Part shown: in pieces, positions 47,715 through 58,111 of the stretch | Numbering within the stretch: position 1 is the stretch's first letter | Layout: the number at the start of each line of letters is the position of its first letter | From: Aphelenchoides besseyi | Lineage: Eukaryota > Nematoda > Chromadorea > Rhabditida > Aphelenchoididae | DNA length: 64,000 nt | Reading direction: 5' to 3' | Assembly: GCA_024699855.1 (NCBI GenBank) | Contig: JAMPIQ010000002.1 | Location: 6,324,001 to 6,388,000 of the forward strand | Translations under genes and position numbers: made by a program | Notes under the pieces: model-generated | Databases searched by the model: none | The model's input: only the letters and a program-made list of their open reading frames with translations | What the model was told of the DNA's origin: nothing

Positions 47715-49488
47715 ATGTCTTCCGATCCATTTCACACGAAGTTGTTGTCTCATCGTGCCCAACGAGGACTTAGATTTTCGTCAACTGGGCCACAAAATGC
47801 CTTATACTTGAAGGATCCGTATACTGAGCAAAATACAACGGTTAGTTTTTATTCTATATTACTTATTTTAACTCTAGGGATACATTAAATTGAGTTCTGC
47901 CGACAATGTTCTTTGTCAGGAAATAGTCGAAAAGAAGTTTCGCGAAATTGATTGGTCAAAGTTCGACACCAGCCCACTATTCTTTTATCCGAGATCATGT
48001 GGAGAAGTTAGGCAAGTACTCTGTTACAAGATAGTTAGAATAATTAAATGATTTCAGTACGTTGCAAACAATGGCCAATTTCATCAACAAATTCTGTCGT
48101 CCATCATTGAAACCAATCAATTGGGAAGAAGTAGAGAATATCGTCAATCGTTGTGATTAAGATGTTTTAGTTATTGCTGGTGCCGGGCGTTACAACATGC
48201 GCAGACTTGCTGTCGCAAGTGTTATTCGATGTTGGCGAAGTTCTTTTAGTAAGTACTGACTTATTGAGATTTGGCTAATCAAACAGATTTGTGCACCTTA
48301 TTACTATCGTTTCGCAAATGACTTTGGAGAACGTCAGTGAATTGTTAACTAAAACTCGATAACCAGAATTATTCTCAGGTGGTTTGGTTGACATCCAGAT
48401 TGTTACTGCGTTGTCTGAAGATGGTAAACGCACCGAATTGAAAGTTGAACGTTTCGAAGAAGCGTATCAAAGAGCATTGCAAAATGTAACTGGTTCAAAT
48501 AAGTTCCATTAACACGGTTGTTTAGGGCCACAAAGTTCGGGCCTTAACTCTAGTCAACCCACAGAATCCAGAAGGAGACTACTTTTCAATTGACGAACTA
48601 CGTCCAATCATTAAGTGGGCGTTGGAAAAGAAGATATTCGTTATTCTTGATGAGATTTACGATCTTAGCATCTATGATGAAAATCCTGCTTTTCCATTTC
48701 GTTCGGCCTGCGAACTATTTGAGGATCCAGAAGCGGCCAATTATTTGATTTGGATCTGGGGTATAAGCAAGAACTTTTCGTTGCCAGGTCTTCGATTTGC
48801 CGTCATTTACAGCCCAAATCCGGCTATTCGAACTGCATCTTCTCGTTTCGTTATGCATCATATTCCTAACACAACGACTCAATTTATTGCTCGAGAATTC
48901 TTGAATGATTACGGTGAATTTGTTTCTTGTTATAATGTTTAATGGTCAGTTTTAGATTGGATACAAAACGTGTTTTTGCCCGAAAATCATCGCCGTTTGA
49001 AAGATGCTCGAGATCATCTTCTCAATTTGTTGAAAACCTTGGAAGTGCCATTTATTAAGCCACGTGCTGGATTCTTCGTTCTAGTTGATTTTAGCAAAGT
49101 ACAAGAACAACGATTACATTATCGAATTGTTTATTTTAGTATCTCGATGCACCAACTTGGGAAGCTGAGCGGGAGTTGAATCGGCGATTCTTTGAGAATC
49201 GTGTGATGATGTAAAAAAGTGTTTCAAAAACAAGTTGAACCCATTTTCAGAACCGCTGGAGAAACCTGCTATTGTCCAAAGGTAATCCCGAGTTTGTAAT
49301 CACTCAATGGACACATTTTAGCCCGGATATTTTCGCATTGTTTTCTCATCGCTTCCACGAAAGGCCGCCTTAACTGAAGGTAAGAAGGAATCGCAAGCTT
49401 TAAATAACCGAAATGTTTTCGCGTTTAATCGTATTGCAAAGACCTTAAAGCAAAAGTGATTGTCGAAGCTGGTATTAGTCGAGAATAA
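47715..49488 (+). pseudogene. PLP-dependent aminotransferase of the ACC synthase-like group, with two lesions
   Basis: Plus strand, about ten exons, near 440 residues. It starts MSSDPFHTKLLSHRAQRGLR. The family layout is clear: YIKLSSADNVLCQEIVEKKF, VTTCADLLSQVLFDVGEVLL, ICAPYYYRFANDF, TLVNPQNPEGDYFS, ILDEIYDLSIY, then WGISKNFSLPGLRFAVIYS with the PLP lysine, and PRAGFFVLVDFSKY. In plants this fold makes the ethylene precursor; the animal homologues have other, poorly known activities. Two faults sit in one exon. An in-frame TAA lies at 48157-48159 (before DVLVIAGAG). A one-base shift lies at the GGG near 48185. Everything downstream is intact, so recent inactivation or sequence error are both possible. 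A 23-base intron could remove the TAA but not the shift. Confidence 0.7.
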
Positions 49489-49587
49489 AGAACTGATTTA
49501 TTTTATGCGAAAGTAATGAAAATCAATGAAAACGAATGCTGTTTTTACAGCTAAAGAACATGGTATTTATATCTTGATTGTAGTCAC

Positions 49588-52500
49588 TTATTCTTCCAAT
49601 GCCGCTAAGAAGCGTTTTTCTCCACGTCCACGACTTCGAATCTTTCGACCGCCCGGTGTGATGATTTCTTTCTCATCGCCCTTCAAAATTGGCGTCTTGC
49701 ATTCCACTTTCACTTCGGAATCTTTATCGCCGGTTTTTTGTTCGTAGAATCGTGTATCATGTTCGTATTTCCAGTTGAGCTCTTCGCCCTCATCGTTGAA
49801 GATGTTCAGTCCCGGCTTGACGGTCGACTTCTTGAAGTTCTTGTGGGTTTCTAAAGAGACTAATTTTGTCTAACATTCCAATTCTTACCGTCGTCAACAT
49901 TTGCTTCCTCGCTCTCCGTGAATTCTTGCTTATGCGGACACATGATCGACCGGCGCACCTAAAACCAAAAAATCGTTGGTTTCCTTGGTTTTGTTCGAAC
50001 CTCTGCTCCAACGGCAAACCGAACAAAAAGATATCGATATTGTGGCACGTGGCAAGTTACTAAACGCCATTTTCCTGAACATTTCACCTGATTATTTCTC
50101 CGAGAACAGCTAATTACCAGCCGGAATTTCAACTTCGTCAACATCCACTTCGATCGTATCGGTCGATTGCTTCCGTTTACGTGACACATCTGAAAAAGCA
50201 GTTTAATGAGTAGATCGATTGGTTGTCTGCAGTTTCTGTTGTTTCGAAGTGCCACTGTTATCTACGAGTATCCGTATGAAAGTGCATGGATGGACATTCA
50301 ACCGAAAACAATTTGCGTGATTAATATTTTCGCCGTCCATTTGGAATATTGTTTGGTTACGGTACCGAAAAGCGTGTTGTCGTAAAGCAAACATAACTCG
50401 TAAAGGAACTCAATTTTACGATATCCGTTGCTCGTGACCCCCATGTTGCTTAGAGATTGCAATGTAAATCCGCCAAACCGAAAAAGTTTTAATGGTCGTC
50501 GCGTGACTTGCGAAATTACTGACGGACTTTTGAATTGCGATCTCAGTAAGAAACAACCGTACGGTTGTTTTACCCTCAAATTTTACGACTTTGATCCTTT
50601 ACGAAAGAAACCGCCGGAAACCGGTAATTACGTGCGCACTGGACGCGTACAGGTCGAGAAAGTTTCCATCGGATATCCATTACGTAAGTACATGATTTAC
50701 AACTGTAGTGCTTGAAAGCCCTGAGTTTGACCGAATTGCAACAGAGCGAATCGCATAATTTTGTTTGCTCAACTCAACCGTTTTTACCATCCAACCATAA
50801 ATTGTTGGGTACTACATAGCCTTGAACAATCGGAAGAGTAATTTTCATAAACAGAGTCGTCAAAGCGGGACAATTTCGGAATCTCAATTCGACTGTCGGT
50901 CTTTTGTTTGTTTACTTAAAAATGGAGTGCTGACGAAAAAGAGACACGGCAAATTCTGTGGATCGAAAACAAGGTTGAAGGGCACATGTGATGAATGCGA
51001 TGAGCTCTCGCGGATTGTTTGAGTCCACGAAGAGCGATTGTTGATTTGATTCCAAATAAAAGCGATGAAGGACGAGTCGCCCAACTTCGATGGTCGGCGA
51101 CTCATTAAAGACCATTAAGCTATTAAACGATTTGGATGATTCGACTAATTCAATTGTCTAATTTGTTGCTCAATTCCGTTCAATTTGAAATCCTTTCGGT
51201 CAATTGAATTGCAGCAATTTTGCACGCAACGTTCGGTAGCAAACAAGTGGCTTGCAAAACGCCAATAACAAACAAACGTCAACACTTGCAAATCTGCACA
51301 ATTCGCTTTGACGGGCCATCTGAGCGTGAAGCCGATTTTGAGCCGGACGTTTTATGTAAATATTTGCAGTCAATTGCCGAGATGGCCACTCGTTGAGATT
51401 CAGCTAACAACCGTACGGGATGTCGAGTTGTTAGCACGAAATACGAGAAATAACTCTATCAATAGACGACGGTCAAATTCTCAATTTTGTTATGAAAAAC
51501 AAACAGTCACGAAGCTGCGGTTGAATTCGACTTCACAACCGTCAGCCACCGTGTGCTTGTTGTCAAATACACGACCTCTTACCCCGAATCACCGTAACAT
51601 CTTCGCCCTTTTCAAATTGAACTGCTTCATCGTTTTCGACACCATCGTTGATTTCGCCTTCTTCTGGTGCCGTGTACTTTCGAGTGCGAATCAAAAGTTT
51701 CGTGCACGCGATCAGAGCCTAAAATGGAAGAGCAGTTGAGTGTCTGTTGAACGTCTAGTTCACTTCAGCTGTTTCGTAGTTGGTTCCAAATTTGATCAAA
51801 CCCGTGTTTGGAGACAACAGAGCACAACGAGTTGGTTTGAATTCCGCAAAGATTCTGAAAACCAAAATCATAAACATAATGGCATTAAAAGCAAATTAGA
51901 AGTCCAGTTGCTTGCTGAGTATCAATCTGTTTCCAAGTAACAATGGCCATCAAGCTAACGCGCTTTGTTAGTGCAATGGCACCACACAAAACGCTGAATA
52001 AGGTTTTCAGTTGATTAGTCTAATCATTTCCGCTGTTTGCACTTCAAAGCAGCTACCGTAGACCGGAGAGTACGTCCATCTGTTAAATGGAAGTGGGTTT
52101 GTAAATAAAAATGTTCTGTTAAAATTTGACGAACGAGATTTCAATTTGATGTTCAAATTGATGAGCAAAGTCAACAACAAGAGTCTTCGATTTGTCCAAG
52201 TAAATTGATGAGTTTCAACGTGCAGACTTGTTCCCAATTTGCGCGGCTTATATTCGCAGAGATGTCAACGCAGAAGCCGATGGAGCGCGAAATCGACAAG
52301 TGAGACATTCCGGGTGTTTGATGATTAGCCCGTTGAGGCCAATGGTGACAGTTACAAATTACAACTAAGGGTTCTTGGCGGTGGGTCGATGGTCGGAAAC
52401 AAATCCCCCATTTTGTAGAATACTCACACGCACGCACTCTGCCAATTATCAGTTGGGCCCCCTGATTAAAATGAATTACACCCCAACACGACAACTTCTG

Positions 52501-53511
52501 ACCACCAAAATACGAGACTTACTTTTGGAGTTCGTAAACAGAAATCGGCTTCAGAGCTTGAACGAAAAGGGCTGACAGTCGCACATTTTCATCGTTGCAA
52601 TCAACTTGCAGGCCATCGTACAAGGCTTCGATCTGCTCTTCATCAAGCTGCAAATTCAGAATAAATGATGTTCTCAGAGTAAGAGAGCTAAGGTGGTGAA
52701 TTACAAACGAACATATGCTATCCCTACTGTAGACCTAGAGAACTTGAGAGACACCTGAACTGTCGAATAAAACATCCGAGTTGTTGGGCAACTCTCTATT
52801 TCAATTACCGTAGTGTTGCAAAGATTGTGCTTTTCGTAAAACTATTCAATGCTCATTTCGAATTCAGAAGATTTTATTTTTCGCTCAAAAGCTGCATGGA
52901 AACGCGAGTTTTTGGTGTAGAATTTACACTAATCGCATATGTCCAATTCGCGTGATAAAATCGTCCATTGACTCTCACTATCCTTCGCGTGTAATCGACC
53001 GATTCGGCCTTTGAAGTATAACGGTGCAACCAAGCGACGATAATGACGGCAATAGCCGGAGTATAACATTTTGCGATGAATAATTCATATCCGGCGGCGA
53101 GTTTTCGTTTTGCCAAAACTGCACCGCGTTTCGTCCAAACGCTCGTGTCCCGTAGCACATTTAACTTCGAAATGAAATCGAAAGCGCCCCTCAAACTTAC
53201 AAAGAGAGTAATGAATTCGAAAAGTATTTGAGTTCGAGGGCAATTCAACTCACTTGTTCGCGTCGAATCGGAACTTCGATTCCGAAACTTGACGGTGAAA
53301 CGGATCGTTGACTTCGTCGTGGCTTCAAGATTTGTCGATTCGATTCTTTTTCCGAAGTCGAAACTTCAGAACCCAAACGATCGGCATCTTCGTTAGTCCA
53401 TGTGATTGTTCGTCGTGTTGAGTCAGTCGACGGTGAAGAGATTGCCGGCGAAGCTTCGACTGTCGAGCTCGTTTCCTTCACCGAACTCTCGACGACTTTC
53501 AGTTCTTCTGC
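49588..53511 (-). CDS. NCBP3-like RNA-binding protein (5' end unresolved)
   Basis: Minus strand; eight exons follow each other in phase. The first in view (53251-53511) is Ser/Thr-rich and ends FGIEVPIRREQ. The next (about 52511-52640) reads LDEEQIEALYDGLQVDCNDE and NVRLSALFVQALKPISVYEL. It continues in QKIFAEFKPTRCALL and GLIKFGTNYETAEALIACTK, giving an RRM-like fold. An acidic linker and a basic cluster (SRKRKQ) follow. Then KWRLVTCHVPQYRYLFVRFA with EVRRSI recalls the second conserved block of NCBP3. The end is LNWKYEHDTRFYEQKTG and a basic tail. NCBP3 pairs with NCBP1 to form an alternative cap-binding complex for mRNA export. The WLDD signature is not seen, so the assignment is moderate. 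Long introns (about 1.4 and 0.6 kb) contain other open frames. Confidence 0.5.
50428..50758 (+). CDS. Small Cys-containing protein nested in an intron of the NCBP3-like gene
   Basis: A plus-strand frame reads SFNGRRVTCEITDGLLNCDL, QPYGCFTLKFYDFDPLRKKP and VRTGRVQVEKVSIGYPL, then meets a GTAAGT donor at about 50684. Skipping 25 bases to CTGTAG gives LESPEFDRIATERIA and a stop. Upstream, skipping 20 bases joins TRKGTQFYDIRC to DCNVNPPNRK. The four or so Cys in view look like those of a secreted nematode protein, but no signal peptide was reached. Introns of 20 and 25 bases would be far below the norm here. The region lies in the largest intron of the minus-strand gene. Confidence 0.35.
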
Positions 53512-53524
53512 CTGAATTCAGTTA

Positions 53525-55200
53525 TTAAAAAGTGGGCGTTGAAAAGAAGCAATCAGTTTTCAGTGTAACTTCTACGGCTGATCGTCCGAACCCGCAAAGC
53601 AAATTCCGCACACCTGAAAATTTGCTCACCGCACGCAACAGAAATAACTGAGGTTGAGTCAAAATCTCAGGCGGCGTTTTTTGCGACTGTCGATTGAGTT
53701 CGACGATCAGCCGTAACCTACCGGACACTCGTGTGTGAATACGAGGTTTACAGTATAATGAGAATAAGAGTAGTGAGTAGACGATTTGATGCTTTGATTT
53801 GTCGGAGTCCAATTGCGGAAACAAACAAATTTCGAGAGCGACAGACGCAATGTCGCCACGTCGCCAAAACGCTGCTCCTCGGAAATAACATCCCGATTTG
53901 CGCCATTCACGGACATTGCACGCATTTTAATTAACTCGGGGGTAAGCAAAAAACGGCAAACGGACGTCGACAATGCGGGAATATTGCGGGTATTGAGAAA
54001 CGAACCGCCCACCGCCACACAAAAAGAACAGGGCGGGACCAGCGGACGGCAATCGAAGAGGCGTCGAAGCGTAGAAAAAGGTCAAAACCAAACAAGTCCA
54101 AGGGCTGCGAAGCAATTGCAACGGTTGATGTCAATTTGTGATTTCCGTTTCGAACGACCCCGCAGATTCGCCGGAGATGGTCGTCGGTGGATCGTTTTGC
54201 GGAAACTCGAACCTCCGACCGAATTCACGTTTCTGCGCATTCGGCCGACGAGCAGGAGAAATATCGCGCGCTCCACTGACGCTCACGATCCGCAGCCAAA
54301 TCGAACGCAAATCTGCACGGTCCAAAAGTCACGTGAATCCGCAGCAAAGTAGTGAGTTGCTAGACGGAAAGAGTGCGAATCGATGAAAAGAATTGCGAAA
54401 TTAATCACACACCTCTGAAGGCCAATTCAATCAAAATCGCCGACCGCTTTTCGTTCTTTATTTGCATTTTGCGTTTACGACCTGGACGTCATTTGGCCGA
54501 GTTCTGCGTGTGCTTCAACTTCAGAACGAATTAAATAACTCAATTATGACTATTGGCGGCCTTCGAGAAGGTGGCTGACAGTAAATAAACAGAACACAAA
54601 TTTCTTCGATGTCTGAAAGAGCAGGGCTGTTCTTAGCAGAACCAATTTGTTAGCAGATTCAGAAACTTCATCCATCTTAATGAGTGAATGGACGTCCGCA
54701 TATGTTCACAATTAACGTCATGGGCCGCCTTCAGTGGTAACATTGATCAGCGTAAAGCGATTAGTAGTCTGACGGCAAACGAAGACGTGAACCGCAACGG
54801 GCACAAACATCCAACTGCGCAAACTTTTGGAGCCATTTCGAATGGGGCGACGAGAGGATTAGAAAGATTTCCAACCGATCAATCGGACGGCCATCTCACA
54901 GTTCGTGGCTTCTGATCGTCAACCGCGCGATCGAAACTCAAGAACCCACTGGCGGCCATCATTTCCACTTGACCGTCGACAATCACAAAATCTTTGCAAT
55001 ACGGTGGTCGCCGCCGTTGCTGCATCCCATCAATCAGCTATCGAAAATTAAAGTGGATGTCTTTGTGATTTGTTGAACAATAACAACCAAAACAAACATT
55101 TTGCGGGACAACCAATTGGACGAGAGTTGCAATAGCTTTTCAATCGGCTATCGCCATTGGCACACTTGTTAGTTAGAGAAAAGAAGTAGTGAAAAAGCAG
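53525..55200. other. Unresolved interval with long open frames on both strands
   Basis: Between about 53800 and 54350 the DNA is richer in G+C than elsewhere, and several frames on both strands stay open for 60 to 180 codons. The longest (plus strand, 53813-54352) is very Arg/Ser/Thr-rich and lacks any domain. A minus-strand frame reading FEFPQNDPPTTISGESAGSF looks most protein-like and could be a 5' exon of the NCBP3-like gene. I cannot choose between them. Confidence 0.3.
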
Positions 55201-55490
55201 AGGAATTAGATCGACAACTCAATTTCTGCAAAAATGTTCGGTAAAAGGGCACCAAAAAAATTTTCGCGTTGTTGTGCAAAGATTTTCGTGGAAAAGAAAT
55301 TTGCGGCGATCGGACGTTGTGGTGAGGACGTGTGGTCGGAGCGAGGAATCGGAAGAAGTGCGCCCTCATCGTGACCACAATGACCTAGTTGACGAACCCA
55401 CGGAGCAATTGCAATAAACTCTGCGAAGAAGTCCATCCATTGATCTTCTTCGGTAATCGTCGACGCGTACAGTAGAATCCGCTAAACGAC
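55200..55490 (-). CDS. Unidentified exon
   Basis: After a TTTAG acceptor the minus-strand frame reads ILLYASTITEEDQWMDFFAE, FIAIAPWVRQLGHCGHDEGA and FFSTKIFAQQRENFFGALLP, then ends IELSI and stops. Amino acid use is normal for a globular protein. A GTCATTG inside the frame could also be a donor. The preceding exon in 55500-55970 could not be fixed, because three frames are open there on both strands. No family recognised. Confidence 0.35.
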
Positions 55491-56547
55491 CTACGAATCT
55501 GTTGCGTCTTCTATATGCCATTCAAAACTCACGACCCTCGAGAAGGTCTCATCATCAACGACCAAATGACACAACGCATGAAATGGTTATCTGGTGGCTG
55601 GAGTCCCCAAAGACGTCGTGGGAGCGATTGAATGGAAGGTCGGAATCGGACGCTCGGCAATACTTGGCCCACAGATTGCCACGGACGCGGGTGAAAATGA
55701 GCAGATAAGAAGCGAGTGTGGAACGTGCGAGTGGCATCTGCGGCTTTCTTCCGGTCCAACCGCCTTCGTGGATGCAGTCGACCGGACAGCTCCCGCTTTC
55801 AACCGTCCGCCTCGAGCGTTGTTTCTCTTTCACAACGAGGCGCATCCAATTTCCTCCAAAACCATCATTCCAAACGTGCATTTGAATGGTCGCGCTCCTC
55901 ATTAACGGGCCCACAACCACCCACAAACGCAATTCCGCGACATTGCCCGAGGATTTTGAAGGCGGCACGGGCGAAAGATACGCGGACTATTGCTTGTTAT
56001 CTTCAAGCAATGACGTCCGTGGTTAGCAGTTTCAGAATGCGCAGCAAGGGAGTAGCAAAATAATACACGAATTTCGAACTTAAATTTCTCAGCAATCGTT
56101 CATGGAAATGGACTTCTCGAGGAGGACGGTCTCATGCATTCGAAAGCGGTTTCTTTGTATCGACAAAACCTTAGAAGATCCAAACTGCCATTTTGGGATC
56201 CGAAATTAATATCCTAACACCAAAGAATGAAAACAAGACGTTTAAGAGGCTTGCAATTCTAAGAAAACATGCCACTTCTTCAAAATACGAATCGTCCGGG
56301 AACAAAGCAAATCTAGTAGTTCGTATTAAAGAAGTCGGCCCGTCAAAATACTAGGTAGTTAATTAAAAAGAAGGTACGGAAGGAAATAAAGAACCACATT
56401 TCCCTTGCAAACACGAGAATTATTTGACCATAATCCCGGACAAATAAGATCGAGTGGTCTTAGCAGGAGATTATTATAATTTTATGAATCAAATATTCGC
56501 AAGTGTCGACCATAAGGCCAAACCGTAAAATGCCTTTGGCCTCGCTT

Positions 56548-57365
56548 TTAACGATCGCACCCACGCTGTGCCTTTTTAGCCTGCTGAGTTGGTGGTTGCC
56601 GTGTGCTCATTTTCGCCGATGACTTAGACCGAAAGGCCCGCGGCAGTAACGATGAAATGCCTAAAAAACCAATCGTAAGGGCAAAAGCTTGGCCCATGTT
56701 TTTGGATGTCTCGAAATTTTCACGGCACTCCCGCCGAGCAGCCGGTCGAAGACACACAATTCTGTTCTGTCTTTTGAGTCCCTCAATATCGCGCCATCGT
56801 CGACCATAAACTGCACAGAGCATTTCCACCCTTCGACGCTCACCGCAACGTACCATTTCGGCCGTACCGTGCGTTTCCGTCACACAAATGAGAATGCTGC
56901 ATAGCCGAGACCGCATTATCTAAACGCATTTGGTCTGTGAAGCTTGTCGACGAAGAGTTCCGTTTAAGTGGTCTTTGTCTTAGAAATAAACACAAAACCC
57001 AAGAATTCGATTCTATAAACCGTAGACTCTCGTCTAAACATTCAACGCTCGAAAACTGCAGCAGAGTAAACAAAATGAGAAGACGAATTGGAAAGTGGCA
57101 AATCTTACAAGAAGGTTGAGAATACTCACTAACAATCAAAAAACCTTATTCTCGTATTTACACACGATATCCGCATATTTTATGGAGTGTTGGATTCGTT
57201 TTTGTTACTCAAATTAACGAAATTTCAACAATGGTTTTTGATATCTTACGTGAAATTGCAACTCACCGGCTTCGTGTCGGTCACATCCTCGTAGATGAGC
57301 TCTAAATCGATTTGATTGTCGAGAATTAAAAGGCTTCGTTTCTTACCCTCCATTTCCACGTCCAT
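56548..57365 (-). CDS. Putative four-exon gene, unidentified
   Basis: The first exon (57267-57365) is convincing: MDVEMEGKKRSLLILDNQID and LELIYEDVTDTKP, ending at GTGAGT in phase 0. A CTGCTGCAG acceptor at about 57060 opens the next exon (SSVECLDESLRFIESNSWVL). A GTACGT donor and a 43-base intron lead to RRWRDIEGLKRQNRIVCLRP and NMGQAFALTIG. The last part is basic and ends AKKAQRGCDR. Downstream joins keep phase but rest on weaker coding sense, and another frame over 56660-56840 (SVEGWKCSVQFMVDDGAILR) also looks protein-like. No domain is recognised. Confidence 0.35.
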
Positions 57366-57677
57366 GATCGATGTGTGAATTGACGAAAGTAATTTCGGCG
57401 TCGAAAAAGATAGTAAATTCACAATCTTCGATGAAGGAGTACATATTGTCCGAAGTCAAGTGTTTCGCCAACAAACAAACGGCTGCTTTCGTCAGCGATT
57501 CGACAGGCGGATTCTCGCTTTCAAAGAAGGACGTTCACTGTTGTCCTTACTTCTGACAACCAGATCTCCTGATTCCAAGAGCTTTCTGAAGTGTTCAACG
57601 TGAAATTTGACTTCGAGATTTTCGTGTTAACGTGTAGATTTACTTTTTTAAAATTTTACTTGAAGTTTTAGGTTGAA

Positions 57678-57937
57678 ATGTGGTACGAGCAAATCTACTC
57701 GGGTATTATAACCGCCACATTTGTTGGACTCGCGTTGTATATCAGTGGACCGATGAACAAGTTGGACACCGGACGTTGGAACCGTCGAAACACAGCAACT
57801 CATCCAAAGTGAGTTTTCATCGTGGACTACACGCATTGTTCTTTCTTGCTTTCAGAATCGAAATGAGTAAACGTGATCATCGTCTGACTGGCAATTTCTA
57901 CAAAATCAACGGCCTGGACTCGATTCAAGACGTCTGA
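57678..57937 (+). CDS. NDUFA1 (MWFE), complex I accessory subunit
   Basis: Two exons (57678-57808 and 57856-57937) give exactly 70 residues, the length of the human subunit. It starts MWYEQIYSGIITATFVGLAL, with the MW[FY]E opening and a single membrane helix typical of the family. It ends MSKRDHRLTGNFYKINGLDS and IQDV, matching the conserved ERDxRxSG...Y...GLE.I end. The subunit sits in the mitochondrial inner membrane at the heel of complex I and is needed for its assembly. The N-terminal helix doubles as the import signal, so no cleavable presequence is expected. Confidence 0.9.
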
Positions 57938-58111
57938 ACCAAAATAGGGAAATTTAGTTGTACAATTTTGCTGAAACTCATAAACGTTTCCTCTTAATTT
58001 CTGTTAACTTCAGAACTTCAAAAACAAGCAAATTTAAAAATATTTTTCCTGAGGTTAAAACAAAAACCGATTAACAAACACCCGTAAAAATTGGAATAAC
58101 AGAATGGATGT

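Noticed and set aside
48350..48400. Apparent frame problem in the aminotransferase after FANDFGER
   Set aside because: Using the GTCAGT donor one codon earlier makes the exons join in phase (ERGLVDI), so no lesion is needed at this place.
53813..54352. A 179-codon plus-strand open frame
   Set aside because: It is Arg/Ser/Thr-rich without domains or a splice pattern, lies in a locally GC-richer stretch where several frames on both strands are open, and competes with more protein-like minus-strand frames.
55555..55968. A 137-codon minus-strand frame overlapping a plus-strand frame of similar length
   Set aside because: Three frames are open on two strands, none has a domain, and no junction to neighbouring exons could be fixed.
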